Source of the DNA: Ascidia mentula
Lineage: Eukaryota > Chordata > Ascidiacea > Phlebobranchia > Ascidiidae
Direction of reading: 5' to 3'
NCBI GenBank assembly: GCA_947561715.1
Contig: OX387199.1
Location: 6,949,001 to 7,013,000, forward strand
DNA length: 64,000 nt
Positions 10,586 through 23,900 of the stretch are shown piece by piece; position 1 is the stretch's first letter, and the number at the start of each line of letters is the position of its first letter. The position numbers and the translations under genes were made by a program. Under the pieces are notes generated by a model. It did no database searches, was not told the origin of the DNA, and was given only the letters and a program-made list of their open reading frames with translations.

Positions 10586-12430
10586 GGTAACTGTACAGAT
10601 TTCTGTGGTGGAACAGAGGCTTCATTTTGCTCTGTGGGCGAGCAACACTTGGCCCTTAACCACTGGAATACAGATTTGCAAACATCCACAACGAAGTCCC
10701 ACAACAGTAGGACAACTAGAGACCCCAAGAAGTAAATAATCGTGGATACGAACGCCAACCAAAACGGGGCGTTCTTCGACCAAGTGCCTGGATCGACTCC
10801 AGTCTCTATGTCCAGCCAGAGTGAAGCAAAAGCGAAGCTGAAGAGACCACCTGCGCAGCATGAATTACGATGAAAACGTATATTGATAAAAGTAACCTTC
10901 GAGAAACATCTAATACTCTATATTAAATCGAAATGTTACTATTTGCACAAATCAGCTCAGGTTTTCAAATGCGGACATTTATATGTAATGGAAAACTATG
11001 TTTTTATGGTAAGTCCAAATATACCGGGGACAAGCGTACTTTTGATTATCTTTAAAACAAAAAGACATGATCGTGCAATATGGGCCTTACAAAATGCCTC
11101 ACCGCTTAACAGGACGAAGAACTTGGATGAAAACTGTACTTCTTTGCATGGCGGAGCGCAAAAACCGAGCACAATGAGCACAAGACTAATGAACCAGCAC
11201 GTCAACCACCCACAAAATATTACTCCTGAAAAGGCGTGCATCGAATGGCAGTGAGCACCTGAACAGGAAAATCAGTTGGAAAAAAACCGTAGAATTATAA
11301 AGTCAAAAACGTAGAAATGTTTTGATAATTTTGGCTTTAACCAGAGGTTTCCAATATATGCATATAGTGCATCGCAATCCATTAGTCCATTGTTTGAATG
11401 TTGTTTGGCCGTCGTAAGCTCACTTGCAAGTTTTGAACGAATTTTATATCTATAACAATCTGTGTGACCTTGTAGCTGTTGCATTAATAAAAAGTGAACA
11501 TCGAAAGCGAATTAGTCCTTACAAAAAGTCTGAAGAATTTCTGTGGTATATTTTGTTGGGGATGAGTACATCACTGGTTCATGAAAGTTCCTCTGCATTA
11601 GACTATTTTCTTCGCTATGAAAACAACGTTTTAACTTACTTCGTTTATACACAGGAATGTCTTCAATTATTTTCCAGCCAGGCAAACACACAGCTATCCA
11701 TTGAAATAGTGAACAAATGACAAAGAAGACGAATCCTGTCCGATTCCGAGCTGCTTCACTATCCGATAAAATTTGAAGAATTTTGTCCCCAACTTTAGTT
11801 TGTTCGCCATTGGCAAGGTCCACGTATCCTCCTGTCTTTTAGACAAATTTGGTTGTTAGGTACACCCACAATGTTTCAGTACATCCAAACAGGAACATTT
11901 TTACCCATGCAAAAACTCTCAATTACAGCGCTTGCTTAATTACAAGTGCACTTTTTTACATTTTTATTAGTTACATTACTTACATTTACCACCTGATACA
12001 GCTCCACGCTGGCTCCAGCAATACAACAGCATGACGCAAACATGGCACATGTTAAGCAGAGTGTCATATCAGCGATGTAAAGGTTGTATACAATCGAATA
12101 TACAATAGTGCAAATGAGGAACAAAAGGCCTGTAAAAAAAGGATCGAGTTAATCGACATTTTTGGATATTTTATGCAGTACATTTATGCGAATAAATAAA
12201 TCCATGTGTATTCTTGTAGGATTTCTAGGGCGATAAGAGAACGCCAATATAACATATACATATGTACGGAACAACTTTGCATAGAATTTGCAATCATAGT
12301 AAAGTATACTGTAACATAATAATTGATAATTAAATTCACAAAAATATAAGTACACAAATTTATATTTTGCAGCAAGTTAATGCAGCGTTGAAGCCACGGC
12401 TACTTATTTCTTTACACTTTTGTGCCAAGC

Positions 12431-12949
12431 AAAGAGGCCATTTTGAAAATAAAAGCCAAAGCTAAAATGCTGTTAATTATTAGTAAACGATTCGAACACT
12501 AACTGGGTTCATCATCAGTACTACAATGAGCGCATGCAAGAAAAGCGTCGGGGTAATAAAGGACTGAGCAGAAGGGAAACAGCACTTTACATCCAACACC
12601 AGCATAAACCAGCACTGAACGTGGATGACAGTTCCAAACCCCTTTACCTATTCTACATCTAGGTCCGTACTGCAGCCTGACACATTGCTAATGATGACGT
12701 CGCTGCTGTGCTTCCATGTTGTTGTCACGTGACATGCCTCTGGCTTGTTGCTCGTTGTTGCTGCTGCTGTTTCCCTTCTGCCTGCTCAGTCCTTTATTAC
12801 CCCGACGCTTTTCTTGCATGCGCTCATTGTAGTACTGATGATGAACCCAGTTAGTGTTCGAAACGTTTACTAATGATTAACAGCAATTTAGCTTTGGCTT
12901 TCATTTTCAAAGTTATCAACTCCAAATATTTTGCACCCAAAGAGGCCAT
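12431..12949. mobile_element. Foldback insertion in an M1 intron, with target-site duplication
   Basis: AAAGAGGCCAT flanks the insert on both sides (12431-12441 and 12939-12949). M4 (near 44640) and M6 (near 62275) have the uninterrupted site with one copy. The insert of about 497 bp has long inverted arms (about 12442-12583 and 12764-12911) around a 180-bp centre, plus a 27-nt unpaired tail on the right. Near the right end CTGATGA...GTTCGAAAC (12835-12864) forms a hairpin resembling a hammerhead core. No coding capacity. The class is uncertain: a foldback DNA transposon or a short terminal derivative of a Penelope-like element are both possible. Confidence 0.7.
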
Positions 12950-14765
12950 GTTCGGTAAATTTGAGGGGTGGAAACTATTTGTTTCACTTTAAGCCGAAGT
13001 GGTTGGAGTTGTTAGAAACTCCCTGTAAAGACCCTCATTCAGGTCACCAACATTTTGTTTACACACTGTGTTCACTTAAACCAACCAGTTGCAATTTTTC
13101 CGATGGAATAGAAACGTTTGGAAGAAAGCAATGTCCACATATTGTTTGTGTTGTTGGGTGCCTGTTTAAATAACAGTTTATCATGTTGAGAGATTACTTC
13201 CATTGGCTAGAGGCAAACATTATTTGGAATACATACTGATAAATATTATAAAATTCCAATTAATTTTGCGTGAAATGACAGTCAAACTTCATTAACCACG
13301 GAGATTAGAATGCTTGATAACGTTGTCCACAGGCATTGAAAAAAATCGTTAAAAAAGCTATTGCTGTGCAATTTAAATATAAGATACCTGTTGCACTACC
13401 GCATTGCCATTCGCGTTTGTTGGCGGACTGTGTATTTCAGCGATTGTTGAACAAAACGCCAGAAGTAATCGAGCAACAAGATAAAAAATGCCAACACCCA
13501 TCGTCATTCGCTTGGCATCTGGTTTTATATCTGTAAAATATATTGCTTAGGTTAAAAGGTGGTTAAAGCTGTTGACTTTGAATGAATTATATGAGTCTTG
13601 CTAGGAAACCTACCATCATTTGGTTCAAAGTTGGTTTCTTGGTAAACTGGTAAATAAGTTGGACAGGCCCCTATACGAGAAAGGGGTCAGGCGTCCGCAA
13701 ATCAGAAGGCTCTGATGTGTAGATGAATATCAAAATGGGCCCATGAACACTTTTGTTATCATTGAAACTTAGGGATTTCTACCGCAAAGTTTTGCAATCT
13801 CACATTATCTCCAAATAAAGTGACTTTAAACCGGCACTTTTTTTTGAAGGCCCCTGAGGTTATTATGAAATAATAGCATGGTAGTGGCTGTAAACACCGT
13901 TGTTGAGTCATCGCGCTTCAATTACAACTGTAACGGATAAACCTCAACAATATACATTTCAAACCCACTCACATTGTCCTGTGGATATGTTGCAGGGTCG
14001 GGTGCCGAACACATTGTAAAACATGCTGACTGGCTCCAAATTACGTCGAATCGGAACAAAGAAAACGGCGATTAGAACTGCTACCTCAGTAACATACAGC
14101 ACGTACCGAAGCAAATCAAACAGGTCCTCATTTGATAAAATTGTCTTAGTCATAAGAACAAGTTGGACAAGCAGAACGGCCCCATATAGACCGGCTGTTA
14201 CCCAGCCAAAGGTTAACGGCAGACCCGGTTGCAATGTGTTTTTGTCAATACCCTTGTATAAATCCGAGGTGAAGGCGGATATGGCGAATATATAGCCGCC
14301 ACCTGTAAAACCAGAAAGAGCTTAAACATCGTAAAAAGTAAAATACAAACGCTTACGAACTTACAGGTCATTATAAGTGTAAACTTGTAAGACCTTCGGA
14401 ACAACAAAGAAAGCCATTCTTTGCAATTACACACACCCTTTTCCCTTAAAATGTTTAGTAAGGCAAGAGCAACACTAACACAGGATAAGATGAACGTAGC
14501 AATCACTATTCCCGAAAATACCCTCGTGGTTTTGCGTTGACTTGCTAAAAAACAAAAGCTCAGTGAATAAGTGGTTAAAACAGAAGCTCAGTTATTGCAA
14601 AAGAATCCACATTTCCTCTTAGAACGCTTACGTTTCACTTCCACATTATTACATGGCAACTTCAGACGTAGTACGTCCTCGTATTATACGAACCTCGTAT
14701 TGTCAGAGCTCTTCTACAAACCAATTTAAAACTTTCTTAGGCGTCTGTTTAAGTTGGTCTGTCTG

Positions 14766-16375
14766 TTACTATCATATTATTAAATACCCACGTTTATTTC
14801 TTCCACTCATGATAAGCTAACCTAAACATAGCATTCTGTTTGGCAATCAAACATTTTTGCCATACCGATAAAATACACGAATCGGTGTTAACAAACTGCC
14901 GGATCCAAATTATCCGGCCGAATTTGATTGATAACTATCCGGATCCGGCCGGGTCGGATAATTTGCAACTGGGAACATCACTACTTACAAGGCCCTTTCA
15001 TAGGGATTGGTGCAGCACGTGCTTGTCTGTTAGAAAAAAAACAAGTTTTCTAACGTTAAAAATATGCATGGGAGTAAGCTGTGTTATAATTTAGGAATGT
15101 CTACAATAAGTTCTTGGCATTACTTTAAGGACAAAAAACATCCAATTTCATATCACAACAACGATGTGACTGCTCCCAAGCACAAAGAAAACCTATTTTG
15201 CGTTGTGCTTGTTCAAGAAAAATCGTCACAACCCAGCATTGTACAAGATATCACATATGTTTTATACGTGCCACGCTCACCCGAATGGCTCCATCAAATC
15301 GGCACGTTGAGAATAGTTTTCCGATTCCGAATCTTCCTTTCACTGCATTTCATTTCCAAACCCAATTTTCAAATACTGGCTCCAAGGTATCTAAGTCTTC
15401 ATATATATACAGTAATTGTGTGGAATAACCTCGCGAGTCTTACGATATGTACGTGGATTTGCAACATGTGCAGAAGTTCCACAACACTTGTGTTGTTTGA
15501 CGTCATGTCATGGAGATTGGTGATCACAGCACCACCACATCGGCAAAGATGCTTTTTTTGTTATTAATCACACGATTCGATTCGTTGACCAACAGACGGA
15601 GTGCAGGGAGAATTGGATTTTACGTGATCCCGAATGGTTTGGTACGGAAGCCAAACTTTTCATACCGATATGATATGGTTGCATTATTCATCCTTCTTTC
15701 CTTCAGCAATAAACCCACCATACACTTGTCTTGTCATAAACTTTGTCGTAAGGGATAGTTTGTGACAATTCGTCTGAAACAGACCATTATGTATTTTGAT
15801 AAAGGTTATCGTATTGCTTCTCACCCACAACGATTCGACACAAGGGAGTCGTAACAAGTTACGTCGGTATCCAAACATTCTCATTTCCCACATACACAGT
15901 GTCCCCACAGCCTGAAAGTCTGAAAGGAGTTTTGGGCGACATAAAACCGTATCTGGCAACCTATATTATTGAAGATGATTCTAAACCTTAGATTATAATA
16001 TTCTGATGTAACTAATGGATTTATACTGTTGGTATTAAACTACATTGAATAAAAGTTGCGCAAAAGAACACTGCACACAAGCAATTACACTAGAGTCAAC
16101 CGATAAATAAGTAATGTCCTAAAGTATTGTGGAATGCAGCAAGTAACAGGTATAATATCGTTGACATTGTTCAAAATTACATTTGTTCAAAAAATTACAC
16201 ATTTGACATTGTTAAAAAAAAAAAGGTATTTAGGTGTGGAGAAAAATTAGACCAATCATTATATAATGAACTTTCGGATGATACTTGAGCCGTCGCATGC
16301 AGCTTATGCCCTGCGGCTGAATAAAGTTTTTGGTTTGTTTTAATCACGTGTTTGTGTCAGTATTGCACCGGCGGT
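14766..16375. other. Deletion scar and FUT-2 upstream region
   Basis: Bases 14766-14985 have no copy elsewhere in the window and join the broken 5' side of M1 to sequence that resumes the FUT upstream block. The scar holds a CCGG-rich, partly palindromic tract (14900-14960, TCCGGATCCGGCCGGGTCGG). From 14986 the sequence parallels 4410-5830. A + frame at 15064-15567 is open for 167 codons, but the full frame is not kept in the other copies, so I do not call a gene. TATATAA lies at 16260-16266. Confidence 0.5.
16260..16266 (+). promoter_or_regulatory. Candidate TATA box of FUT-2
   Basis: TATATAA about 110 nt upstream of the FUT-2 ATG, in the block shared with FUT-1 and FUT-3. Confidence 0.4.
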
Positions 16376-19300
16376 ATGGCGTACACAGCCACCTACAAGC
16401 TGTGTGGTTTTCTGTTAATTTTCACTTTGTTCACGTCGGCATATTATTCTGTTGCCGTGCGTTACCCTGTCATGGATTGGATGCGAGAGAGAAATAACTC
16501 AAATACTTCAAGCAGTTTCATGGTGAGTGGATCCTATGTAGTTTAATTTTATATCAATATTAAAAACAACTTTTATTCATAATTTTCTGTTAAATTGCTG
16601 ATTGAAGCGTTATAGTCATTGATACATTTGGTCATGTTTTCATTCCCGAATAAATATTTATCTTGCTTTTTAGTTAAGACTTTTTAGGTTTGTTTCCATG
16701 TTGGGACTAGAATGATTCTGTGTTCTGTCACAATGTTTAATTTTCAAACTTGCAACCATGGTCATGAGGATCAATTGCCATCATTGATACATTTGTAGGA
16801 ACTCAGTTTAGTAATCCGGTAAGAGAAACCCGTGGGACTATTGACTGCGTTTTTTAATGTAATCAATTTCAAAGGATGCTGCGAGAAAATGAAATTCATG
16901 GTTTATAAATTTCCACGGTTGTTTTGCTGATGCGAAATGATCGCAAAACGTGGCTTGGCCTCGTATCAAGGCTACATCAAGTGGCTTGGCCTCGTATCAA
17001 GGCTACATCAAGAATTGTCTGCGTTGTAGCCTCTGGGCAAACGCATCGCCACTGACGTGTGTGTTGTGGCATGTCCAGGATTAGGTATTTCTGCCAATTC
17101 ACCACAAAGTGAAATGGTCTCTGTCTGGCTAATTAGCCGACAAGACCGTCGTCAGTTACAAGCTGCACTTATGAGACTGGTAGTTCGAAGCAGCATGCAC
17201 AGTTATCTGTGGCTCACTATTGTAATGTTGTTTACCGTGAATCCGTGTTTAAGAACAACACCTTTCAAGAACAAAGAACAGCGGTGAAAGTGTGCGAAAA
17301 AGGGAGGAGTTTAATTTAAAATAAAATAAAAATGTTTGCAATTATTTTTCCCTGTTGAACAGTAGCAAAATTGAAACAAGAAATTAGTTTTGCCAAACCT
17401 GTTTATTCATTGCCCAAAACCTTGTCCATTTATAATTGGAATTTGGAATAGTTACTTTTTTCCAAAAATTTTTTCATTACTACGAAAGCAAGAATTTTTT
17501 AAGAAAATTTCAAATTTAACATCTCCTGCATTTGCAGGAAACAAACGAAATTTTAAAATATTCGACGAATCAAAGTAACCCGGTGAGTTTAGCTAAGTCG
17601 TGCCTCCTACAACTATGTGCATTATTACACTCAGTCTCCTTTTTATCTATTTAGGTATATATTGTTATGTGGTACCCACTGTTTGGAATGAAAAAAGAGG
17701 ATCGAACCTTGAAGCACTGCGGTGATTGCATCGTCACACAAAATCGATCCAAAGTAGATTTTACCGTTATAACATTGATATTAATTTGGCAAATGAGTGT
17801 GCTATGCTCAACTTGACCCTTTGCCATGATTAAAATAATTCACCTAAATTCTCATTTTTTCTTGTCAGTTACGAAATTTTTATGTGAAACACTGCCACTT
17901 GCTAATTCTTTTCTTTTGCTCTATGTGGTGCTACCTGTTAGTGTTTCACATAAAAATAGCTGGCTGCGAATTGAATAGGACTTTAATCCAAAACATAGGA
18001 GCGAAAACACAGTAAAGTTCAAACTATTGCTATAATACCGACAAAAGCATATTGTTTTAGGGCAGTTTTTCGTTTGTCGTTACAGTTGGATGGAGATGGT
18101 GTTAAAATGGTTGTAATACACTTTGCCCAATATAATTCCACCGATCTGCCACAGACAAGGTGATATAATTATGGCGCTGTTGCGTGTTTGAGGTTTTATG
18201 TCATAAATATATTAAAAGTGTTTTGTAGGGTAAACTTTCACATTTAGGTGTAAGCAAGTTATGTAATGGTATTTACTTAATCAAGCTACTCTGGCAGGTT
18301 GTCGATCGAACAAAGTAAAAGTAACGAAATTTAATTTTCTATAAACAAACCAACAACCTACTGTCTGCGGGGATAGCTATTTTTAAACTTGGCAAACCTA
18401 TGTACACATTTCATATAGAGTAAAATATCTTACTTTCCTAATTGAAGTGAATTAATGATATTGATGTCCACATTGATGTTTTTATTGCGGATACATGCGA
18501 TCGATAGATTTCCAAAAACTCTTTTAACCCTTTTCACTTTTCAATTGTTCACAATTGTTTACTTTTAAACTTGCCGGATTGTCCATTGTTTCCGGTTGTA
18601 TGATGTGTGGTAAACAGAAAAGTTTTATTTCAGAGAGAAAAACCATTTGTACGCTTGGTGGACTATGGAAAGCTCACTGACTCTGCGCAATCGAAAATAT
18701 TTTGAATCCGAACATGTGGATGGAATATTTAATATTTCTTTAACGTACAGGTAAGCGTTTTACTGGGACAATGTTTCTCGCCTATGAACTTTTTTATACA
18801 GATCGCATTTCACATGTTATTGTATTTCAAGTTTACCAAGTTAGCTGGCTAGTAATTTCAGAAACACTTGATTTTTTCTTCACCTTACATAATGTTTCTC
18901 AATCAAGTTTTGTTCGGTTTGTGTCACGTGACTCTTTTCAGGAGGGATTCGGACATCTTTCAGCCATACGGCAGTGTATCATATGTCTACCGACAAATAA
19001 ACCGTGATAAAACACCTATAAGTGACGAAGAATTGGACGCACTCATCAAGGAGAAAACGAACCTCGCTTTATGGGTTGTTTCAAACTGCCACGTAAACCA
19101 GGGGGCGGTCGATCGAATGACATACGCGACAAGAATGATGACAGCCGGCTTCAATCTCACATTCGGTGGAAAATGCAGTGGCAGCGAAGTTCGACAGGAG
19201 TTCAACAACACCAAGTTTAAGTTCTACTTGGCGTTTGAGAACAGCTGGGGGTGTAAGGATTACATCACTGAAAAATTTTGGATTAACTCCCTAGCAGCCA

Positions 19301-19656
19301 GGACTGTACCTGTTGTGCTCGGTGCTCCAAAAGCTGACTACAAAGCTGAGGCTCCTCCTAACTCCTTCATCTACGCTCAGGACTTCCCATCACCTGAAGA
19401 TCTTGTAAAATATTTGGAATACTTGAACAGAAACAACAAGGAATATAAAAAGTATCTCAAGTGGGTGACTCTGGACATATCGGAAATGTCAGGTTTAAAA
19501 CAAGAAACTAGGTTCTGCAAAATATGTTCGTATGTAAAGAACCTCAAAAAAAATGACGACGGTACATTGTTGCCAGTCTCAACCACCTTGTCTCGCCATA
19601 ACTTTTCTGTTCAATCTTGGTTTTTAGGAAAAGAAAATAAAGCATGTCTTTCTTGA
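16376..19656 (+). CDS. FUT-2: alpha-1,3-fucosyltransferase (GT10), six exons
   Basis: Exons: 16376-16522, 17538-17582, 17655-17753, 18086-18159, 18634-18750 and 18942-19656, with the same lengths and phases as FUT-1 (398 aa). The nucleotide-binding signature and membrane anchor are unchanged. The third exon reads VYIVMWYPLFGMKKEDRTLK. Residue 297 is Glu where the others have Val, just after the signature (YKAEAPP). The end of the last exon carries ...CAACCACCTTG..., shared only with FUT-5, against ...CCACATCTTTG... in the rest, which suggests gene conversion. Intron 1 carries a 31-bp tandem duplication (16950-17011). No disabling change was seen, so it should encode an enzyme like its sisters. 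Confidence 0.92.
16950..17011 (+). repeat. 31-bp tandem duplication in FUT-2 intron 1
   Basis: Two perfect adjacent copies of a 31-bp unit beginning GTGGCTTGGCCTCGTATCAA. The other FUT copies have one unit, so this is a recent local duplication without coding effect. Confidence 0.9.
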
Positions 19657-20674
19657 CCACTGTATGATATATCACCAGTAAAAAAAATAATTTATTTCTT
19701 CGCCTAATTCGTCATACTGCATAACTTTTATCTCAAAAGATAAGCAATGTGACTTGTCATGTGATATGCAATGTTTCAACATATCAATTAAATAATTTGC
19801 TCTTTTTTTACCAAATTGCAACCTTTTCCATGTTAACACTGCTCAGAATATACGGCGAGATTCAAGAGCATGGTTTGGAATTTTATCTGTCTTCGAATTT
19901 TATTGACCACTTTTACAACAACAAAATATAATATAACGTCAGACACCCACAATGTTTTATACAAACATGTTTTATCGGCTGATCTGATCTTACACGATAA
20001 CCTAAAAAGCGTTCATGTCAGACACTGCAAGAGACTGATTGTGATTAGCAAATTTTACTTAAACCTTGAATTCTTGTTTTGAGGTGTTGTCTAAAATCTT
20101 TATTTGCTTTAGTCTTACTAGAACACAGACCCAATATAATTGGTGTGAGGATTATTTCATTCGCTTAACATACGAACGAAAATTTTGTTCCAGGAATATT
20201 TTAATCTTCTTGAAATGATTTTCATTAAGAAAGCAACAAATTACAATAAAATATGAACGCATGTTGATAAGCAAAACTATGTCATGTTTGTCTCTTTATC
20301 GACATCCAGTGGTCAATTTGTGCTCGAAACACAATGTTTTTTTCCGGTAATAACTGTGGTTTCAGGAACACAACTCAAAAACAAAAATGTGTTCGGTGTT
20401 CGTCACTGATTACTTTGTTACATCATCGTTATATTAAAACAGAAAACACAGTTGGGCATTTCCCGCTAGCGAAACTTATTTTAATACCATCAGTTTAAAT
20501 TATTGGTTATTAGCGCTACAGTTTGATTTACTGATACTGCAGTTAATTGTAAATGTGGTTTCATGACAAATTCACTACCATTTTATTGGCATTTTTTAAC
20601 CACGGCTTGTTAAATTTTTGGTGCTATACCTGAAACGCAGTAAGACAGTTTTGCAAGCTTGAAATATTTCAGTT
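19657..20674. other. Convergent 3' region between FUT-2 and M2
   Basis: Parallel to the region after FUT-1. No gene seen. The short open frame ending FYNNKI recurs here and stops at 19929-19931. Confidence 0.4.
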
Positions 20675-20931
20675 TTTATTTCACACAAGACAACATATAT
20701 AGCAAAACCTGTACAGAACAAGAAAAGTGTACCAAACAGAATTTCACAACGGCAAATCGTACAATATAAGGCAATGTACGTGACAGTTTTCCGAAATATA
20801 ACGATGACACAATAAAAAGTCAAAAATGGTGTTTTCAAATGCAGACCATGACACGCAAAAATTGTCATTTTGACCATCTAAATAGGCAAAGAAATGTTTG
20901 TCGTGTTTCGTAATCAAAAAGGTTTGTATTC

Positions 20932-23900
20932 CTAAAGGCTTTGAGGATGACATCTCGTTGCGGTATCCTGGACAGATGTCTGTCCTTCAACAGATGCCTG
21001 TCCTTCGACAAATGCCTGTCCTTCATCAGATACCTGTTTTTCGACAGATGTCTGTCCTTCAACAGATGCCTGTCCTTCGACAAATGCCTGTCCTTCATCA
21101 GATGCCTGTCCTTCAACAGATGCCTGTTCTTCGACAGGTGACTGTACAGATTTCTGTGGTGGAACAGAGGCTTCATTTTGCTCTGTGGGCGAGCAACACT
21201 TGGCCCTTAACCACTGGCATACAGATTTGCAAACATCCACAACGAAGTCCCACAACAGTAGGACAACTAGAGACCCCAAGAAGTAAATAATCGTGGATAC
21301 GAACGCCAACCAAAACGGGGCGTTCTTCGACCAAGTGCCTGGATCGACTCCAGTCTCTATGTCCAGCCAGAGTGAAGCAAAAGCGAAGCTGAAGAGACCA
21401 CCTGCGCAGCATGAATTACGATAAAAACGTATATTGATAAAAGTAACCTTCGAGAAACATCTAATACTCTATATTAAATCGAAATGTTACTATTTGCACA
21501 AATCAGCTCAGGTTTTCAAATGCGGACATTTATATGTAATGGAAAACTATGTTTTTATGGTAAGTCCAAATATACCGGGGACAAGCGTACTTTTGATTAT
21601 CTTTAAAACAAAAAGACATGATCGTGCAATATGGGCCTTACAAAATGCCTCACCGCTTAACAGGACGAAGAACTTGGATGAAAACTGTACTTCTTTGCAT
21701 GGCGGAGCGCAAAAACCGAGCACAATGAGCACAAGACTAATGAACCAGCACGTCAACCACCCACAAAATATTACTCCTGAAAAGGCGTGCATCGAATGGC
21801 AGTGAGCACCTGAACAGGAAAATCAGTTGAAAAAAAACCGTAGAATTATAAAGTCAAAAACGTAGAAATGTTTTGATAATTTTGGCTTTAACCAGAGGTT
21901 TCCAATATATGCATATAGTGCATCGCAATCCATTAGTCCATTGTTTGAATGTTGTTTGGCCGTCGTAAGCTCACTTGCAAGTTTTGAACGAATTTTATAT
22001 CTATAACAATCTGTGTGACCTTGTAGCTGTTGCATTAATAAAAAATGAACATCGAAAGCGAATTAGTCCTTACAAAAAGTCTGAAGAATTTCTGTGGTAT
22101 ATTTTGTTGGGGATGAGTACATCACTGGTTCATGAAAGTTCCTCTGCATTAGACTATTTTCTTCGCTATGAAAACAACGTTTTAACTTACTTCGTTTATA
22201 CACAGGAATGTCTTCAATTATTTTCCAGCCAGGCAAACACACAGCTATCCATTGAAATAGTGAACAAATGACAAAGAAGACGAATCCTGTCCGATTCCGA
22301 GCTGCTTCACTATCCGATAAAATTTGAAGAATTTTGTCTCCAACTTTAGTTTGTTCGCCATTGGCAAGGTCCACGTATCCTCCTGTCTTTTAGACAAATT
22401 TGGTTGTTAGGTACACCCACAATGTTTCAGTACATCCAAACAGGAACATTTTTACCCAAGCAAAAACTCTCAATTACAGCGCTTGCTTAATTACAAGTAC
22501 ACTTTTTTACATTTTTATTAGTTACATTACTTACATTTACCACCTGATACAGCTCCACGCTGGCTCCAGCAATACAACAGCATGACGCAAACATGGCACA
22601 TGTTAAGCAGAGTGTCATATCAGCGATGTAAAGGTTGTATACAATCGAATATACAATAGTGCAAATGAGGAACAAAAGGCCTGTAAAAAAAGGATCGAGT
22701 TAATCGACATTTTTGGATATTTTATGCAGTACATTTATGCGAATAAATAAATCCATGTGTATTCTTGTAGGATTTCTAGGGCGATAAGAGAACGCCAATA
22801 TAACATATACATATGTACGGAACAACTTTGCATAGAGTTTGCAATCATAGTAAAGTATACTGTAACATAATAATTGATAATTAAATTCACAAAAATATAA
22901 GTACACAAATTTATATTTTGCAGCAAGTTAATGCAGCGTTGAAGCCACGGCTACTTATTTCTTTACACTTTTGTGCCAAGCAAAGAGGCCATTTTGAAAA
23001 TAAAAGCCAAAGCTAAAATGCTGTTAATTATTAGTAAACGATTCGAACACTAACTGGGTTCATCATCAGTACTACAATGAGCGCATGCAAGAAAAGCGTC
23101 GGGGTAATAAAGGACTGAGCAGAAGGGAAACAGCACTTTACATCCAACACCAGCATAAACCAGCACTGAACGTGGATGACAGTTCCAAACCCCTTTACCT
23201 ATTCTACATCTAGGTCCGTACTGCAGCCTGACACATTGCTAATGATGACGTCGCTGCTGTGCTTCCATGTTGTTGTCACGTGACATGCCTCTGGCTTGTT
23301 GCTCGTTGTTGCTGCTGCTGTTTCCCTTCTGCCTGCTCAGTCCTTTATTACCCCGACGCTTTTCTTGCATGCGCTCATTGTAGTACTGATGATGAACCCA
23401 GTTAGTGTTCGAAACGTTTACTAATGATTAACAGCAATTTAGCTTTGGCTTTCATTTTCAAAGTTATCAACTCCAAATATTTTGCACCCAAAGAGGCCAT
23501 GTTCGGTAAATTTGAGGGGTGGAAACTATTTGTTTCACTTTAAGCCGAAGTGGTTGGAGTTGTTAGAAACTCCCTGTAAAGACCCTCATTCAGGTCACCA
23601 ACATTTTGTTTACACACTGTGTTCACTTAAACCAACCAGTTGCAATTTTTCCGATGGAATAGAAACGTTTGGAAGAAAGCAATGTCCACATATTGTTTGT
23701 GTTGTTGGGTGCCTGTTTAAATAACAGTTTATCATGTGGAGAGATTACTTCCATTGGCTAGAGGCAAACATTATTTGGAATATATACTGATAAATATTAT
23801 AAAATTCCAATTAATTTTGCGTGAAATGACAGTCAAACTTCATTAACCACGGAGATTAGAATGCTTGATAACGTTGTCCACAGGCATTGAAAAAAATCGT

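Larger units (their letters stand above)
10363..14544 (-). pseudogene. M1: claudin-like multi-module gene lacking its 5' exons
   Basis: Minus-strand exons: 14365-14544, 13973-14302, 13388-13530, 11984-12129, 11640-11835, 11424-11468, 11091-11258 and 10363-10850 (stop). They correspond to exons 5-12 of the intact M4 gene and have the same phases. The four exons that would supply the start codon and the first five membrane segments are missing. Homology to M2 stops near 14765, next to sequence unique to this place. The exon at 13388-13530 is one base shorter than in M4, so including it breaks frame, while skipping it keeps frame. From about 10.88 to 14.77 kb this copy is almost identical to M2 (constant offset 10551). 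It would need a new promoter and start to be expressed, so pseudogene is the safer call. Confidence 0.65.

Noticed and set aside
10390-10590. Long + strand open frames across the minisatellite (QMPVLQQ... and RCLSFNR...)
   Set aside because: An 18-bp period leaves several frames open at once. Only the minus-strand frame continues from a membrane exon with a proper acceptor and reaches a stop before the polyadenylation signal.
15064-15567. 167-codon + strand frame upstream of FUT-2
   Set aside because: The equivalent regions at 4.5, 30.9 and 52.0 kb have different frames or stops over much of it, there is no splice or start support, and the composition is not protein-like.
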